64,000 nucleotides of DNA from Sulfurimonas sp. HSL-3221 (lineage in GTDB: Bacteria; Campylobacterota; Campylobacteria; Campylobacterales; Sulfurimonadaceae). The DNA is taken from positions 1,798,001 to 1,862,000 of the forward strand of contig NZ_CP087998.1 of the NCBI RefSeq assembly GCF_021044585.1, read 5' to 3'. The notes beneath the pieces are model-generated. The model searched no databases, was not told the DNA's origin, and saw nothing but the letters and a program-made list of their open reading frames with translations. Positions within the stretch are counted from its first letter, which is position 1. Each line of letters begins with the position of its first letter. The translations under genes were made by a program, and so were the position numbers. This document shows positions 16,888 through 24,763 of the stretch, piece after piece.

Positions 16888-18093
16888 ATGCACCAAGAGC
16901 ACATTGTCATTCTCGGCGGCGGTTACGGCGGCCTGCGGGCCGTCGAACATCTCGCCGGCGACCCGCGTTTTCGCATCACGCTGATCGACCGCCACCCCTA
17001 CCACTACCTGCAGACCGAAGCCTACGGCTACATCGCCGGGCGCTTCGACATCCACGACATCACGATAGACCTTGCGAACTGGTGCCGGGGCTTCGGCAGG
17101 CATGTCACGTTCAAGCAGGCGGAAATCACCGGCGTCGACCCGGAGGCAAAGGAAGTCGTCTTGGAACATGAACGCATCTCCTATGACAGCCTCATCGTCG
17201 CCACCGGGGCACGCACGAACTTCTTCGCGTTTATCAAGGGCCTGCGCGAAAACAGCTACGGGGTTAAAAACCTCCAGCGCGCCTTCGCCTTCCGCCAGAC
17301 CTTCGAACAGCTCGTCTACACCAAGGTCGAAGAGACCCGCGAGCCGGAGCCGGCCGAGCTGCAGATCGCCATCGGCGGGGCGGGGCTCAGCGGCGTCGAG
17401 ATCGCCGCGGAGATGGCCGACGTCATCGAAAAACACCACAAGACCCTCGGTACCAATGCAAAGAAGATCAGGATTACCCTTATCGACGCGGCGGACACGA
17501 TCCTGCCGGGGATGAGCAGCTATATCGTCAACCGCACGGCAAAGCGCCTGGAATCGCTGGGAATCCGGATCCTGACCAACGCCTTTATCGACCGGGTCGA
17601 AGACGGTGCCATCCATCTCAAAGACGGCACGGCTCTCCCCTACCGTTTCATGATCTTTACCGGAGGGATCATCGCCAATACACTGCAAAGCGACGCGCCC
17701 CTTGAAACGAACCGGCTGGGACAGATCGTTCCCGATGCCTATTTGCGCCTCTCCCCCCATATGGACGTTTACGCGGTCGGCGACTGCGTCGAACTCAAAG
17801 ACGCGAAAGGCACCCTGCTGCCGCCAACGGCCCAGACGGCGGAGAAGAGCGCCGAGTACGTCGCCGCCTCCATCCGCAAACGCCTGAACGGCGATCCCGT
17901 TGCCCCTTTTCATGCCAAGGTCGACGGCGTCTTTGTCGCCCTGGGCGGCCACTACGCGGTCGGCGAGCTCTTCGGCATCATCCGCGTCAGCGGCTACACG
18001 GCCTACCTGCTGAAAAAACTGATCACCAAGGGCTACTACCTTGGCCTCAAACTGCGCATCAACACTGGCTTCAAAAAACGTACAGAGGCCTGA
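16888..18093 (+). CDS. NAD(P)/FAD-dependent oxidoreductase, NDH-2-like
   Basis: This 401-residue flavoprotein has an N-terminal FAD dinucleotide fold (GGGYGG, residues 9-14), a second NAD(P)-binding fold at GGAGLSGVEIAAE, and the late FAD motif VYAVGDCVE. Overall it matches type II NADH:quinone dehydrogenases and related sulfide:quinone reductases. The redox-active cysteines expected of sulfide:quinone reductases are not evident. The C-terminal amphipathic stretch could attach it to the membrane. It probably passes electrons from NAD(P)H to quinone without proton pumping. Confidence 0.85.
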   Translation: MHQEHIVILGGGYGGLRAVEHLAGDPRFRITLIDRHPYHYLQTEAYGYIAGRFDIHDITIDLANWCRGFGRHVTFKQAEITGVDPEAKEVVLEHERISYDSLIVATGARTNFFAFIKGLRENSYGVKNLQRAFAFRQTFEQLVYTKVEETREPEPAELQIAIGGAGLSGVEIAAEMADVIEKHHKTLGTNAKKIRITLIDAADTILPGMSSYIVNRTAKRLESLGIRILTNAFIDRVEDGAIHLKDGTALPYRFMIFTGGIIANTLQSDAPLETNRLGQIVPDAYLRLSPHMDVYAVGDCVELKDAKGTLLPPTAQTAEKSAEYVAASIRKRLNGDPVAPFHAKVDGVFVALGGHYAVGELFGIIRVSGYTAYLLKKLITKGYYLGLKLRINTGFKKRTEA

Positions 18094-18094
18094 A

Positions 18095-18116
18095 CCCGTC
18101 AGATGACGCTGACGGG
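18095..18116. terminator. Possible shared terminator hairpin
   Basis: CCCGTCA and TGACGGG arms (7 base pairs, 8-base loop) lie between the convergent NDH-2-like gene and the AraC regulator, overlapping the regulator stop codon. No T-run follows on either side, so efficiency is uncertain. Confidence 0.4.
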
Positions 18117-18974
18117 CAGGTAGAAATCGAGGTCGAAACGCTCGTCGGCTTCGAGAAAATGGTTCCGGCGGTAGACGACGTAGGGCGGCAGGGTCTTCGC
18201 TTCGAAGCCGCTCTCAGGCAGCCAGGTATGGTAGATGTAGCGGATCAGGTTCGGCACCTCGCCGTAGCGCCCCTGCATCGTAAAGCGCGCGCACAGCGAC
18301 GAGGGGATAACGAAGCTGGAGACGGAGCCCGACACCTCGAAACCGTCGGGGATCTCGATGGCGGCCACGTAGGCGCACTCCTCCAGCGGTACGATCGAAG
18401 GGTTGTCGTGGTGCAGCCCTATCTGCCGGGCCTGCTCCAGGCCGTGTTCGACCGCGTAGGCGTAGAGCCGCTGCCAGACGCCGGCAATGGAATGGTTGTA
18501 GCCGCGGTGGCGGATGTAGGCGACGCGGATGGCGGGCATTTTGACGATGGCAGGCTTGAGCCCCGTAAAGTCCGACGCGATCCGCGGCACCTTGTCGGAG
18601 TAGCGGATGTTCTCCTTTGAAAAGTTAAGGTAGCCCCCTTCGCGCCACTGCGTCGGCGTCAGCGCGTAACGCTGCCTAAAGGCCCGGATAAAGGCCGAGT
18701 GCGTACTGTAGCCGCACTGCTGCGCGATCATTGAGACTTTCTCTTTCTTGTTGACAATGAGCAGGTTCGCCGCCTTCTGCAGCCGGATGGACTGCAGCGT
18801 GTCGTAGAAGTTGCGCCCCGTCACCTCCTTGAAGATCCGGTGGAAATGGTAGACGCTCGTGCGGTTGCGCTCTGCGAGCACCTCCAAGGTGATCGGTGAA
18901 TCGATATGACGGTAGATGTAATACAGCGCGTCGTTAACGACGTGGGCGTGGTGGCGCAGCGTCTCTTTCTTCAT
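18099..18974 (-). CDS. AraC-family regulator with GyrI-like effector domain
   Basis: The 291-residue protein has an N-terminal AraC/XylS double helix-turn-helix (residues 10-110; YHFHRIFKEVTGRNFYD and AQQCGYSTHSAFIRAFRQRY) and a C-terminal GyrI-like ligand-binding domain from about 130 (VAYIRHRGYNHSI, FTMQGRYGEVPN). This layout is that of Rob/SoxS-related regulators sensing small molecules. It diverges from the aminotransferase gene, with a small palindrome between them. Confidence 0.9.
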   Translation of the reverse strand: MKKETLRHHAHVVNDALYYIYRHIDSPITLEVLAERNRTSVYHFHRIFKEVTGRNFYDTLQSIRLQKAANLLIVNKKEKVSMIAQQCGYSTHSAFIRAFRQRYALTPTQWREGGYLNFSKENIRYSDKVPRIASDFTGLKPAIVKMPAIRVAYIRHRGYNHSIAGVWQRLYAYAVEHGLEQARQIGLHHDNPSIVPLEECAYVAAIEIPDGFEVSGSVSSFVIPSSLCARFTMQGRYGEVPNLIRYIYHTWLPESGFEAKTLPPYVVYRRNHFLEADERFDLDFYLPVSVI

Positions 18975-18994
18975 ACGATAATTTTAGCAAGATC

Positions 18995-19010
18995 TGCATA
19001 GTTTTATGCA
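18995..19010. promoter_or_regulatory. Palindromic operator candidate
   Basis: TGCATA and TATGCA arms flank GTTT in the short divergent gap between the AraC regulator (start 18974) and the aminotransferase (start 19075). The position suits an autoregulatory or shared operator. AraC proteins usually bind direct repeats, so another regulator could be involved. Confidence 0.4.
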
Positions 19011-19074
19011 AGAAATATTGAAGATTAATCTCCGGAATCGGCGTATCATCGCGTTCATACAAAAGGATAAGAAC

Positions 19075-20223
19075 ATGAAACGCCAATTTATCCGGGAGAT
19101 CCTGGATGTTATCACCGCGGACACCATCTCCTTCGCCGGAGGGCTTCCCGACGCCGACCTCTTCCCCCTAGACGCCTTCAAAACGGCGGCCGACCGCGTC
19201 CTCTCCGAGCCGGCCAGCCTGCAGTATTCGCGTTCGCAGGGATACGCCCCCCTGCGCGAAAAGATCGCCCGGCGCTACTGCGCCGCGGGCTTTGAGACCC
19301 GCGCGGAGGAGATCCTCATCACCACAGGTTCGCAGCAGGCCATCAACCTCATCGCCTTGAGCATGCTTCCCTACGGGGTCACCGTCGAACTGCCCGCCTA
19401 CCTCGGGGCCCTCAGCGCCTTCCGGCTGGCAAAAGTAAAGACGGAGGGGGTCGCGCTGGAACACGACGGCATCGCAATGACACCGTTCAGACGCAGCATC
19501 GCCAGGACGGGGGCCGCCTACCTGATCCCGGACTTCCAGAACCCGACGGGGCTGCGCTACAGTGCCGCCAAACGCCAGGCCGTCGCCAAGGCGGTGCTGG
19601 ACGCAGACGCGCTGCTGATCGAAGACGCACCCTACAGCGAACTCTATTTCGACCATGCCTCCCTGCCCATCAGCGCAAGCATGCCCGAACGCAGCTTCCA
19701 CCTGGGCTCCTTTTCGAAGATCCTGGCCCCCGGCCTGCGGGTCGGGTGGGTCCGGGCCAGCGAGGCGAACCTGCGGCGGCTGCTCGTCGTCAAAGAGGCG
19801 ATCGACCTGCATACGTCGACACTGGACCAGCGCCTGATCGACGCGTTTTGGGAGACCGAGGGGCTTGACCGCCACCTCTCATCGCTGCGCATCCATTACC
19901 GGGCTAAGAAAAACGCACTTTCCAACGCACTGCGCACCCAGCTGCCCGACTTCGTTTTTGACGAACCCCGCGGCGGCATGTTCCTTTACGGGAGGCTGCC
20001 CGGCCACGATACGAAATCATTGGTCAACCGCTGCCTGGAGCGCGGGGTCGCCTTCGTCCCCGGCAGCGAGTTCTACCCCGGCACGCCTGCGCTCGACGAG
20101 CTCCGGCTCAATTTCACCCACACCGACCCGGCGCAGATGCACCGCGGCGTCGGACTGATGGCCGATGCCTACCGCGAACAGATCGTTTCGAAAATCACGG
20201 GAGTGGCCAGGGCCACGGCATGA
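19075..20223 (+). CDS. PLP-dependent aminotransferase, class I/II (2-aminoadipate-type)
   Basis: The reading frame opens at 19006, but AAAAGGATAAG just upstream supports ATG at 19075, giving 382 residues starting MKRQFIREIL. Family motifs are TISFAGGLPDADLF, TTGSQQAINLIA, PDFQNPTGLRYS, and the PLP lysine in LGSFSKILAPGLRVGW. It matches the MocR/LysN-like group (2-aminoadipate or valine-pyruvate transaminases) without the GntR DNA-binding domain. Divergence from the AraC gene suggests regulation by it. It overlaps the PsiE-like gene by 4 bases. Confidence 0.88.
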   Translation: MKRQFIREILDVITADTISFAGGLPDADLFPLDAFKTAADRVLSEPASLQYSRSQGYAPLREKIARRYCAAGFETRAEEILITTGSQQAINLIALSMLPYGVTVELPAYLGALSAFRLAKVKTEGVALEHDGIAMTPFRRSIARTGAAYLIPDFQNPTGLRYSAAKRQAVAKAVLDADALLIEDAPYSELYFDHASLPISASMPERSFHLGSFSKILAPGLRVGWVRASEANLRRLLVVKEAIDLHTSTLDQRLIDAFWETEGLDRHLSSLRIHYRAKKNALSNALRTQLPDFVFDEPRGGMFLYGRLPGHDTKSLVNRCLERGVAFVPGSEFYPGTPALDELRLNFTHTDPAQMHRGVGLMADAYREQIVSKITGVARATA

Positions 20224-20717
20224 GAACCGCTTCGCACGCCTTTACGGAGAGAATGGCCGCGCGCTTCGAGGCCTTCGACCGAACCATCGAAGCCCGTCTC
20301 GACCTTGTCTTTTCCAAACTGATCACCGGGCTCAAATACGCCTTTATCGCCGTGATGGTACTCTACCTGGCCGTCTGCATCCTGAGCCTGTCGCACAAAA
20401 TCGTCTCCTTCACCCTGGACCAGGGGGCGCTCGATTTCCGCTCCATAAAGATGATCCTGACCGACGGCCTCTTCGTACTCATCGTCATCGCCATTACGAG
20501 GACCTTCCTGATCCGCAGCGCATTCGATTATGCCCTTACCCTGCTCGAGATCGGTTTCGTCGTCATCATCCGCAAACTCATCCTGCTCGACACCGTCCCG
20601 GAGGAGACGGGACTGATGCTCGTTCTCAGCCTCACGTCGACGCTCTTTTTCCTGCTCATCGTCTATATCCACAATCTCAGACGCCGCTGGAACAGGGAGG
20701 ACGGCACGGGAGGTTAA
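20220..20717 (+). CDS. PsiE-like membrane protein
   Basis: A 165-residue protein with a short N-terminal amphipathic region and four hydrophobic segments (about 35-58, 78-98, 100-120, 130-150). The segment order and the ALTLLEIGFVVIIRKLILLD stretch fit the phosphate-starvation-inducible PsiE family, whose function is unknown. It overlaps the aminotransferase by 4 bases. No Pho-box was recognised. Confidence 0.7.
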   Translation: MRTASHAFTERMAARFEAFDRTIEARLDLVFSKLITGLKYAFIAVMVLYLAVCILSLSHKIVSFTLDQGALDFRSIKMILTDGLFVLIVIAITRTFLIRSAFDYALTLLEIGFVVIIRKLILLDTVPEETGLMLVLSLTSTLFFLLIVYIHNLRRRWNREDGTGG

Positions 20718-20779
20718 CGGTAAATTAATGCCTTTGCTCTACAATGGTTTTTATTCAACCACTTACAGGAGTTCTTCGG

Positions 20780-21358
20780 ATGAAACCTTTCGCAAAAATT
20801 GCCGTTATCGCGGCAGCAACCCTCGCCATCAGCGTCCCATCGGCCTTCGCGTGCAGCGCGCAGAGCAGCATGCAGGGCATGCACGGCGGCAGCGACAACA
20901 AAATGCACCTTGCCCGCAAAGTCGTCGATGCCGTCAGCCAGACGGGGCTGAGCACCGCGCAGACCCAGGCCGTCACCGATGCCATCAACACCTTTAAGGC
21001 AAAAATGATGACGCGCAAAGCCTCCAAAACCTTCCCCATCGACGCCTTCGGTGACACTGCCTTCGATGCCAAGCAGTTTAAAGCGGCCCAGCAGAAACAG
21101 TTTGATGCCAAGATGGCTGCGATGACCGAACTCTTCAGTACCATCTACACCGTGCTGACGCCGGAACAGCGTCCCCTCTTCAAGCGCGCCTTCACCGCAC
21201 CGATGGTCAAGATGATGATCAAGCGGAACATGATCAAAGGTGGTATGAAAAGCGGCGGCATGGGCGGCGGCATGCAAAAGAGCGGTATGAAAGGAAGCGG
21301 TATGCAGCAGGGCGGTATGAAATGCGGAGGGATGAAGTGCGGCGGCATGTCCCGCTGA
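20780..21358 (+). CDS. Spy/CpxP-like periplasmic protein with Met/Gly-rich tail
   Basis: Start at 20780 (MKPFAKIAVIAAA) behind CAGGAG gives 192 residues with a signal peptide cleaved near SAFA|CSA. The central helical region contains a TVLTPEQRPLFKRA motif, the LTxxQ hallmark of Spy/CpxP proteins. The last 40 residues are Met/Gly/Lys repeats (GGMKxGGM type) with two MKCGGM units, which could bind Cu(I) or another soft metal. It precedes the cytochrome cluster by about 210 bases. Confidence 0.72.
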   Translation: MKPFAKIAVIAAATLAISVPSAFACSAQSSMQGMHGGSDNKMHLARKVVDAVSQTGLSTAQTQAVTDAINTFKAKMMTRKASKTFPIDAFGDTAFDAKQFKAAQQKQFDAKMAAMTELFSTIYTVLTPEQRPLFKRAFTAPMVKMMIKRNMIKGGMKSGGMGGGMQKSGMKGSGMQQGGMKCGGMKCGGMSR

Positions 21359-21495
21359 GAAGCGAGACCGCCACGCGCTGCTGAACCATACCTTACTCCA
21401 ACCCGCCGGGCGGGAAGCGCTCGGGCGTACGCGCTGTCACCCCGCCATTCCGGCACGGATTCCTCCCCCCTTATCACGTTACTTTGTAAAGAGAG

Positions 21496-21541
21496 TGTCA
21501 AGAAACGCCCCTTGGCGTCTTGACATCATGGTACTACCATG
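21496..21541. promoter_or_regulatory. Two adjacent inverted repeats upstream of the SHP-like gene
   Basis: The first, 21496-21525, has TGTCAAG...CTTGACA outer arms and ACGCC/GGCGT inner arms around CCTT with an AA bulge; its right arm contains a perfect TTGACA. The second, 21527-21541, is CATGGTA-C-TACCATG. Together they occupy the region just upstream of the cytochrome operon start. They may be a terminator for the previous gene, a promoter operator, or both. Confidence 0.45.
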
Positions 21542-21567
21542 TGAACATCCGAACACAAGGAGTACCT

Positions 21568-21960
21568 ATGAAATCCATTCTGATCGCCCTCTTCTGCAGC
21601 GCCGCCCTTATGGCGGCGAGCCCGGAAGTCGACAACTACCTGCAGCAGCTACAGACGGAAGCCCCGGCCCCGTTTGATGCCGCGCGCGGCGAAGCGATCT
21701 TCACCGCCGAACAGATCGGCAAAAAAGGGACAAAGATCGCCTGCACCAGCTGCCACGGCAACGACCTGACCCGCCCCGGCAAAAACGTCAATACCGGCAA
21801 AGTCATCGACCCGCTCTCACCGGATGCCAACCCCGATCGCCTCACGTCGCTCAAAGAGGTCACAAAATGGCTGCGCCGGAACTTCAAGGATGTCTATAAC
21901 CGCGAGGGAACGGCCCAGGAAAAAGGTGATGTTCTCACCTATATCATGCAATACCGCTAA
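21568..21960 (+). CDS. SHP-like monoheme cytochrome c (DUF1924)
   Basis: Start at 21568 after CAAGGAG gives 130 residues: a signal peptide (MKSILIALFCSAALMA) and one heme motif, CTSCHG, at about 64-69. The remainder, with RPGKNVNTGKVIDPLSP and WLRRNFKDVYNREG, fits DUF1924, the family that, as I recall, includes the sphaeroides heme protein SHP. SHP is a high-spin cytochrome able to bind small ligands such as O2 or NO, using an Asn ligand; an Asn is present in the RRNFKD segment. It starts the SHP/DHC/cytochrome b set. Confidence 0.8.
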   Translation: MKSILIALFCSAALMAASPEVDNYLQQLQTEAPAPFDAARGEAIFTAEQIGKKGTKIACTSCHGNDLTRPGKNVNTGKVIDPLSPDANPDRLTSLKEVTKWLRRNFKDVYNREGTAQEKGDVLTYIMQYR

Positions 21961-21970
21961 GGAGTCTACG

Positions 21971-22567
21971 ATGAAAAAGCATCTTTTTGTTATTACTTGC
22001 GCGCTGCTGGCAGCCGGTTCGGTCTACCTCGCGGCAGATGACCATCACGAAAAACACAGTGAGCAGAGGCATGAAAAAGCCGTTGCACAGGATGCCGTCA
22101 CGACCGACGGCCAAAAACGAAGTGCAGCAGGGGTCGAAACGACCGCCGCGCGTCTCTATAAAAACGAGTGCGGGGCGTGCCATATGGCCTACCAGCCCGG
22201 CCTGCTTCCCCGTGCTTCCTGGACACGTATGATGGTGTCGCTTGGGGACCATTTCGGAACCGATGCGACCCTTGAGCCGGCTGATGCGGCAGAGCTTGCC
22301 ACCTATCTCGACGCGAACGCCTACGGAAGCGCACCTTCATCGAAACATATGGCGCGGATCGCCAAATCCGTCTCCGCCGATGCGCCGATGCAGATCAGCC
22401 GGTCCGTCTACTTCGTCAAAGAACACCGAAGAATTCCGCAGCGTTTCATCGACCAGGCGGATGTGAAGAGTCTTGCGAACTGCAACGCCTGCCACGCGAA
22501 GGCCGAAAACGGCAGCTACCGCGAACGGGAGATCTTCATCCCGAACTACGGGCGCTGGGACGACTGA
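21971..22567 (+). CDS. Diheme cytochrome c (DHC-like)
   Basis: The frame continues upstream to 21824, but AAGGAG and a signal peptide (MKKHLFVITCALLAAGSVYLA) fix the start at 21971, giving 198 residues. Two heme motifs are seen, CGACH near residue 59 and CNACH near 174. A His/Glu-rich segment follows the signal peptide. It matches the diheme cytochrome that reduces SHP in related clusters. The gene lies 10 bases after the SHP-like gene, and its core is duplicated in the next gene. Confidence 0.85.
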   Translation: MKKHLFVITCALLAAGSVYLAADDHHEKHSEQRHEKAVAQDAVTTDGQKRSAAGVETTAARLYKNECGACHMAYQPGLLPRASWTRMMVSLGDHFGTDATLEPADAAELATYLDANAYGSAPSSKHMARIAKSVSADAPMQISRSVYFVKEHRRIPQRFIDQADVKSLANCNACHAKAENGSYREREIFIPNYGRWDD

Positions 22568-22597
22568 CGCTTCTGCGCGTCAACCCGGAGGTGAACC

Positions 22598-23713
22598 ATG
22601 AACAATAGCTATATCTGGAGTCTGCCGACACGCCTCTTCCACGGGCTGCTCGTGCTCTTTATCCTCGGCGCCTATCTGAGCGCCGAAGAGGAGCGCTGGC
22701 TGCTCTGGCACGCGGCGTTCGGTTTCGCCGTCGGGGCCCTGCTGCTTTTCCGCATCGTCTGGGGCTTTTGGGGGCCGGAGCATTCGCGCTTCGCCGATTT
22801 CGACCTGAAACTCTCTTCGTTGAAGACCTACATGCTGACGCTGCTGAGCTCAAAAGCAACGTACGCAGGCCATAACCCCGCCGCCAGTTTCGCCGTGATC
22901 GGTATTATCGCTGTGACGCTGCTGCTCGTGCTGACGGGCATGCTCACCTATGGTGTCCAGGAGAACCGCGGGCTCTTCGCTTTTCTGAACGGCACGTTTT
23001 TCAAGAAGATGGAACTGTTCGAGGAACTCCATGAATTCCTCGGGACCCTGCTCTATCTCCTGATAGGGGCCCATATCGCGGGCGTCCTGCTCGACCGCCT
23101 TCTGCACCCCTCCCACGGCACGCTGCGCTCCATCGTCAGCGGATACAAACCCGTTGAAGGCCGCAGCGTCAGGCTGACCTTTGTCCAAAAGACCATCGCC
23201 GTCCTGGGCATCGGGCTCGCCCTCGCGACCCCCATCTACCTGTTGACAGCAAGCGACACCCCCCTGACCGCCGCGCATACGGCAGCCGTCGATTTCGAAA
23301 AAGTGCATCCGCTCTTCGCCAACGAATGCGCGGCGTGCCATACCCTCTATCCCCCCGCGCTGCTGCCCGGCCGCTCCTGGCGGCGCCTGATGGCGGATCT
23401 GGAGAACCATTTCGGCGATGATGCCTCGCTGGAGGCAGCCGATACCCAGAGCATCCTGGCCTACCTTGTCGCCAATGCCGCGGAACACGCCACCTCCGAG
23501 GCTGCGTTCAAGCTATCGGCCTCTATGACAAATATGGATATCATAGCAGTGACGCAGACGCCGTTCTGGAAAAAGACCCACCGCAGGATCACTGCGGACG
23601 TTTTCGCGCGCGACGCGGTCAAAAGCAGGGCCAACTGCAAAGCCTGCCACAGCGATGTTGAACGCGGCCTGCTCGAGGATACGAACATCACGATACCCGG
23701 AGAAAGGAGCTGA
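22598..23713 (+). CDS. Cytochrome b561-type membrane protein fused to a DHC domain
   Basis: The 371-residue protein starts with a cytochrome b561-like domain (residues 1-185; four membrane segments, His in PTRLFHG, LLWHAAFG, LHEFLG and GAHIAG as heme b ligands). A fifth segment (about 203-222) leads to a periplasmic diheme domain with CAACH (about 246-250) and CKACH (about 349-353). This tail aligns with the separate DHC gene (NECxACHxxY, LxNHFGDDASLE, SRANCKACH). It would carry electrons from quinol to periplasmic cytochromes. Confidence 0.87.
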   Translation: MNNSYIWSLPTRLFHGLLVLFILGAYLSAEEERWLLWHAAFGFAVGALLLFRIVWGFWGPEHSRFADFDLKLSSLKTYMLTLLSSKATYAGHNPAASFAVIGIIAVTLLLVLTGMLTYGVQENRGLFAFLNGTFFKKMELFEELHEFLGTLLYLLIGAHIAGVLLDRLLHPSHGTLRSIVSGYKPVEGRSVRLTFVQKTIAVLGIGLALATPIYLLTASDTPLTAAHTAAVDFEKVHPLFANECAACHTLYPPALLPGRSWRRLMADLENHFGDDASLEAADTQSILAYLVANAAEHATSEAAFKLSASMTNMDIIAVTQTPFWKKTHRRITADVFARDAVKSRANCKACHSDVERGLLEDTNITIPGERS

Positions 23714-23714
23714 G

Positions 23715-24095
23715 ATGCGTTTCATCGTTCTGATTGCCCTGCTTTTCACCCTGCTGGCAGCGGACCACGACGACCACCGCGAGCACCATATGCCGATGGA
23801 CATCAGCTACCTCGACCTCACCCCGCAGCAGCATGAGCGCGTCGAGAAGATCGCCCGCGACTACCGCAAGGCCCATCACCGTCTCAACCGCCTCGAAGCG
23901 CAGACCCGTGACGCCGTCAGGGCCCTCTTCGAAGCCGAACGTTTCGACCGGGCGAAATTTCTCGAACTGACCACCGCGCTGCAGACCGAAAACGACAGGG
24001 TGCAGGCGGATTTTTTCGAAGCGCTCCACGCCGTTCTGACCCCGCAGCAGCGACAACGCTTCACCCCCTACCTGGAGGAGTGGGAACGTGACTAA
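23715..24095 (+). CDS. CpxP/Spy-like periplasmic protein
   Basis: Start at 23715 (MRFIVLIALLFTLLAA) follows GAAAGGAG one base after the cytochrome b stop; 126 residues. After the signal peptide come a His/Asp cluster (DHDDHREHHMPM) and helices carrying two LTPQQ motifs, near residues 35 and 107, as in CpxP/Spy/ZraP proteins that sense metal or misfolding and restrain a sensor kinase. The response-regulator GTG start overlaps its end by 8 bases. Confidence 0.78.
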   Translation: MRFIVLIALLFTLLAADHDDHREHHMPMDISYLDLTPQQHERVEKIARDYRKAHHRLNRLEAQTRDAVRALFEAERFDRAKFLELTTALQTENDRVQADFFEALHAVLTPQQRQRFTPYLEEWERD

Positions 24096-24759
24096 GCGGG
24101 TGATGCTGATCGAAGACGACCGGGCCATGCAGGCGCTTATCGGCGGCTACCTTACCGATTACGGCTACAGCGTCCGCAGTTTTAACGACCCCCGCAGCGC
24201 CATCGAAGCATTGAAACAGCACAAAGAGGGATTCGATATCGTCATCCTCGACCTGATGCTGCCCGGCATGGACGGCTTTGACGCCGCCAAAACAATCAAG
24301 GCCGTCAGCGACATCCCCATCATCATCTCCTCCGCCCGTGGCGACATCGGCAACAAGATCCACGGCTTTGAGCTCGGCGTCGACGACTATCTTGCCAAAC
24401 CCTACGAACCGCGGGAGCTCATCCTGCGTATCGAGGCGGTGCTCCGCCGCTACGGCAACGCTCCGCAGCTGCAGGTCTCGGACTTCACCGTCGACGAACA
24501 GAGCAGAACGGTCAGTATGGAGGGGTACCCCGTCGACCTCACCCCCGTGGAGTTCGAAATCTTCCTTTTCCTGCTGAAAAACCGCGGCAACAACGTCTCG
24601 CGGGAGCAGATCGTCCATGCTACTTCGCTGGAACCCGAGACCAAGGGACGCACCGTCGACATGCACATCAGCAACATCCGCCTCAAAATAGGCGACAGCG
24701 CCAAATCCCCCCGCTACATCAAGTCGGTCTGGGGGATCGGCTACCGGTTCATAGGCTGA
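24088..24759 (+). CDS. OmpR-family response regulator
   Basis: A 223-residue regulator starting at GTG inside the CpxP-like gene. The receiver domain has the acidic pair ED at 9-10, phosphoacceptor Asp55 in VILDLMLPG and a switch Lys in LAKPYEPREL. The C-terminal winged helix includes LTPVEFEIFLFLLKN and RLKIGDSAKSPRYIKSVWGIGYRF. It pairs with the kinase that follows 4 bases later and probably controls the cytochrome cluster. Confidence 0.92.
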   Translation: MTKRVMLIEDDRAMQALIGGYLTDYGYSVRSFNDPRSAIEALKQHKEGFDIVILDLMLPGMDGFDAAKTIKAVSDIPIIISSARGDIGNKIHGFELGVDDYLAKPYEPRELILRIEAVLRRYGNAPQLQVSDFTVDEQSRTVSMEGYPVDLTPVEFEIFLFLLKNRGNNVSREQIVHATSLEPETKGRTVDMHISNIRLKIGDSAKSPRYIKSVWGIGYRFIG

Positions 24760-24763
24760 TCCG

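Noticed and set aside
15973-17952. 659-residue minus-strand frame across the EamA and NDH-2-like genes
   Set aside because: It spans two genes with clear motifs and is rich in Asp, Glu and Gly repeats; treated as a shadow.
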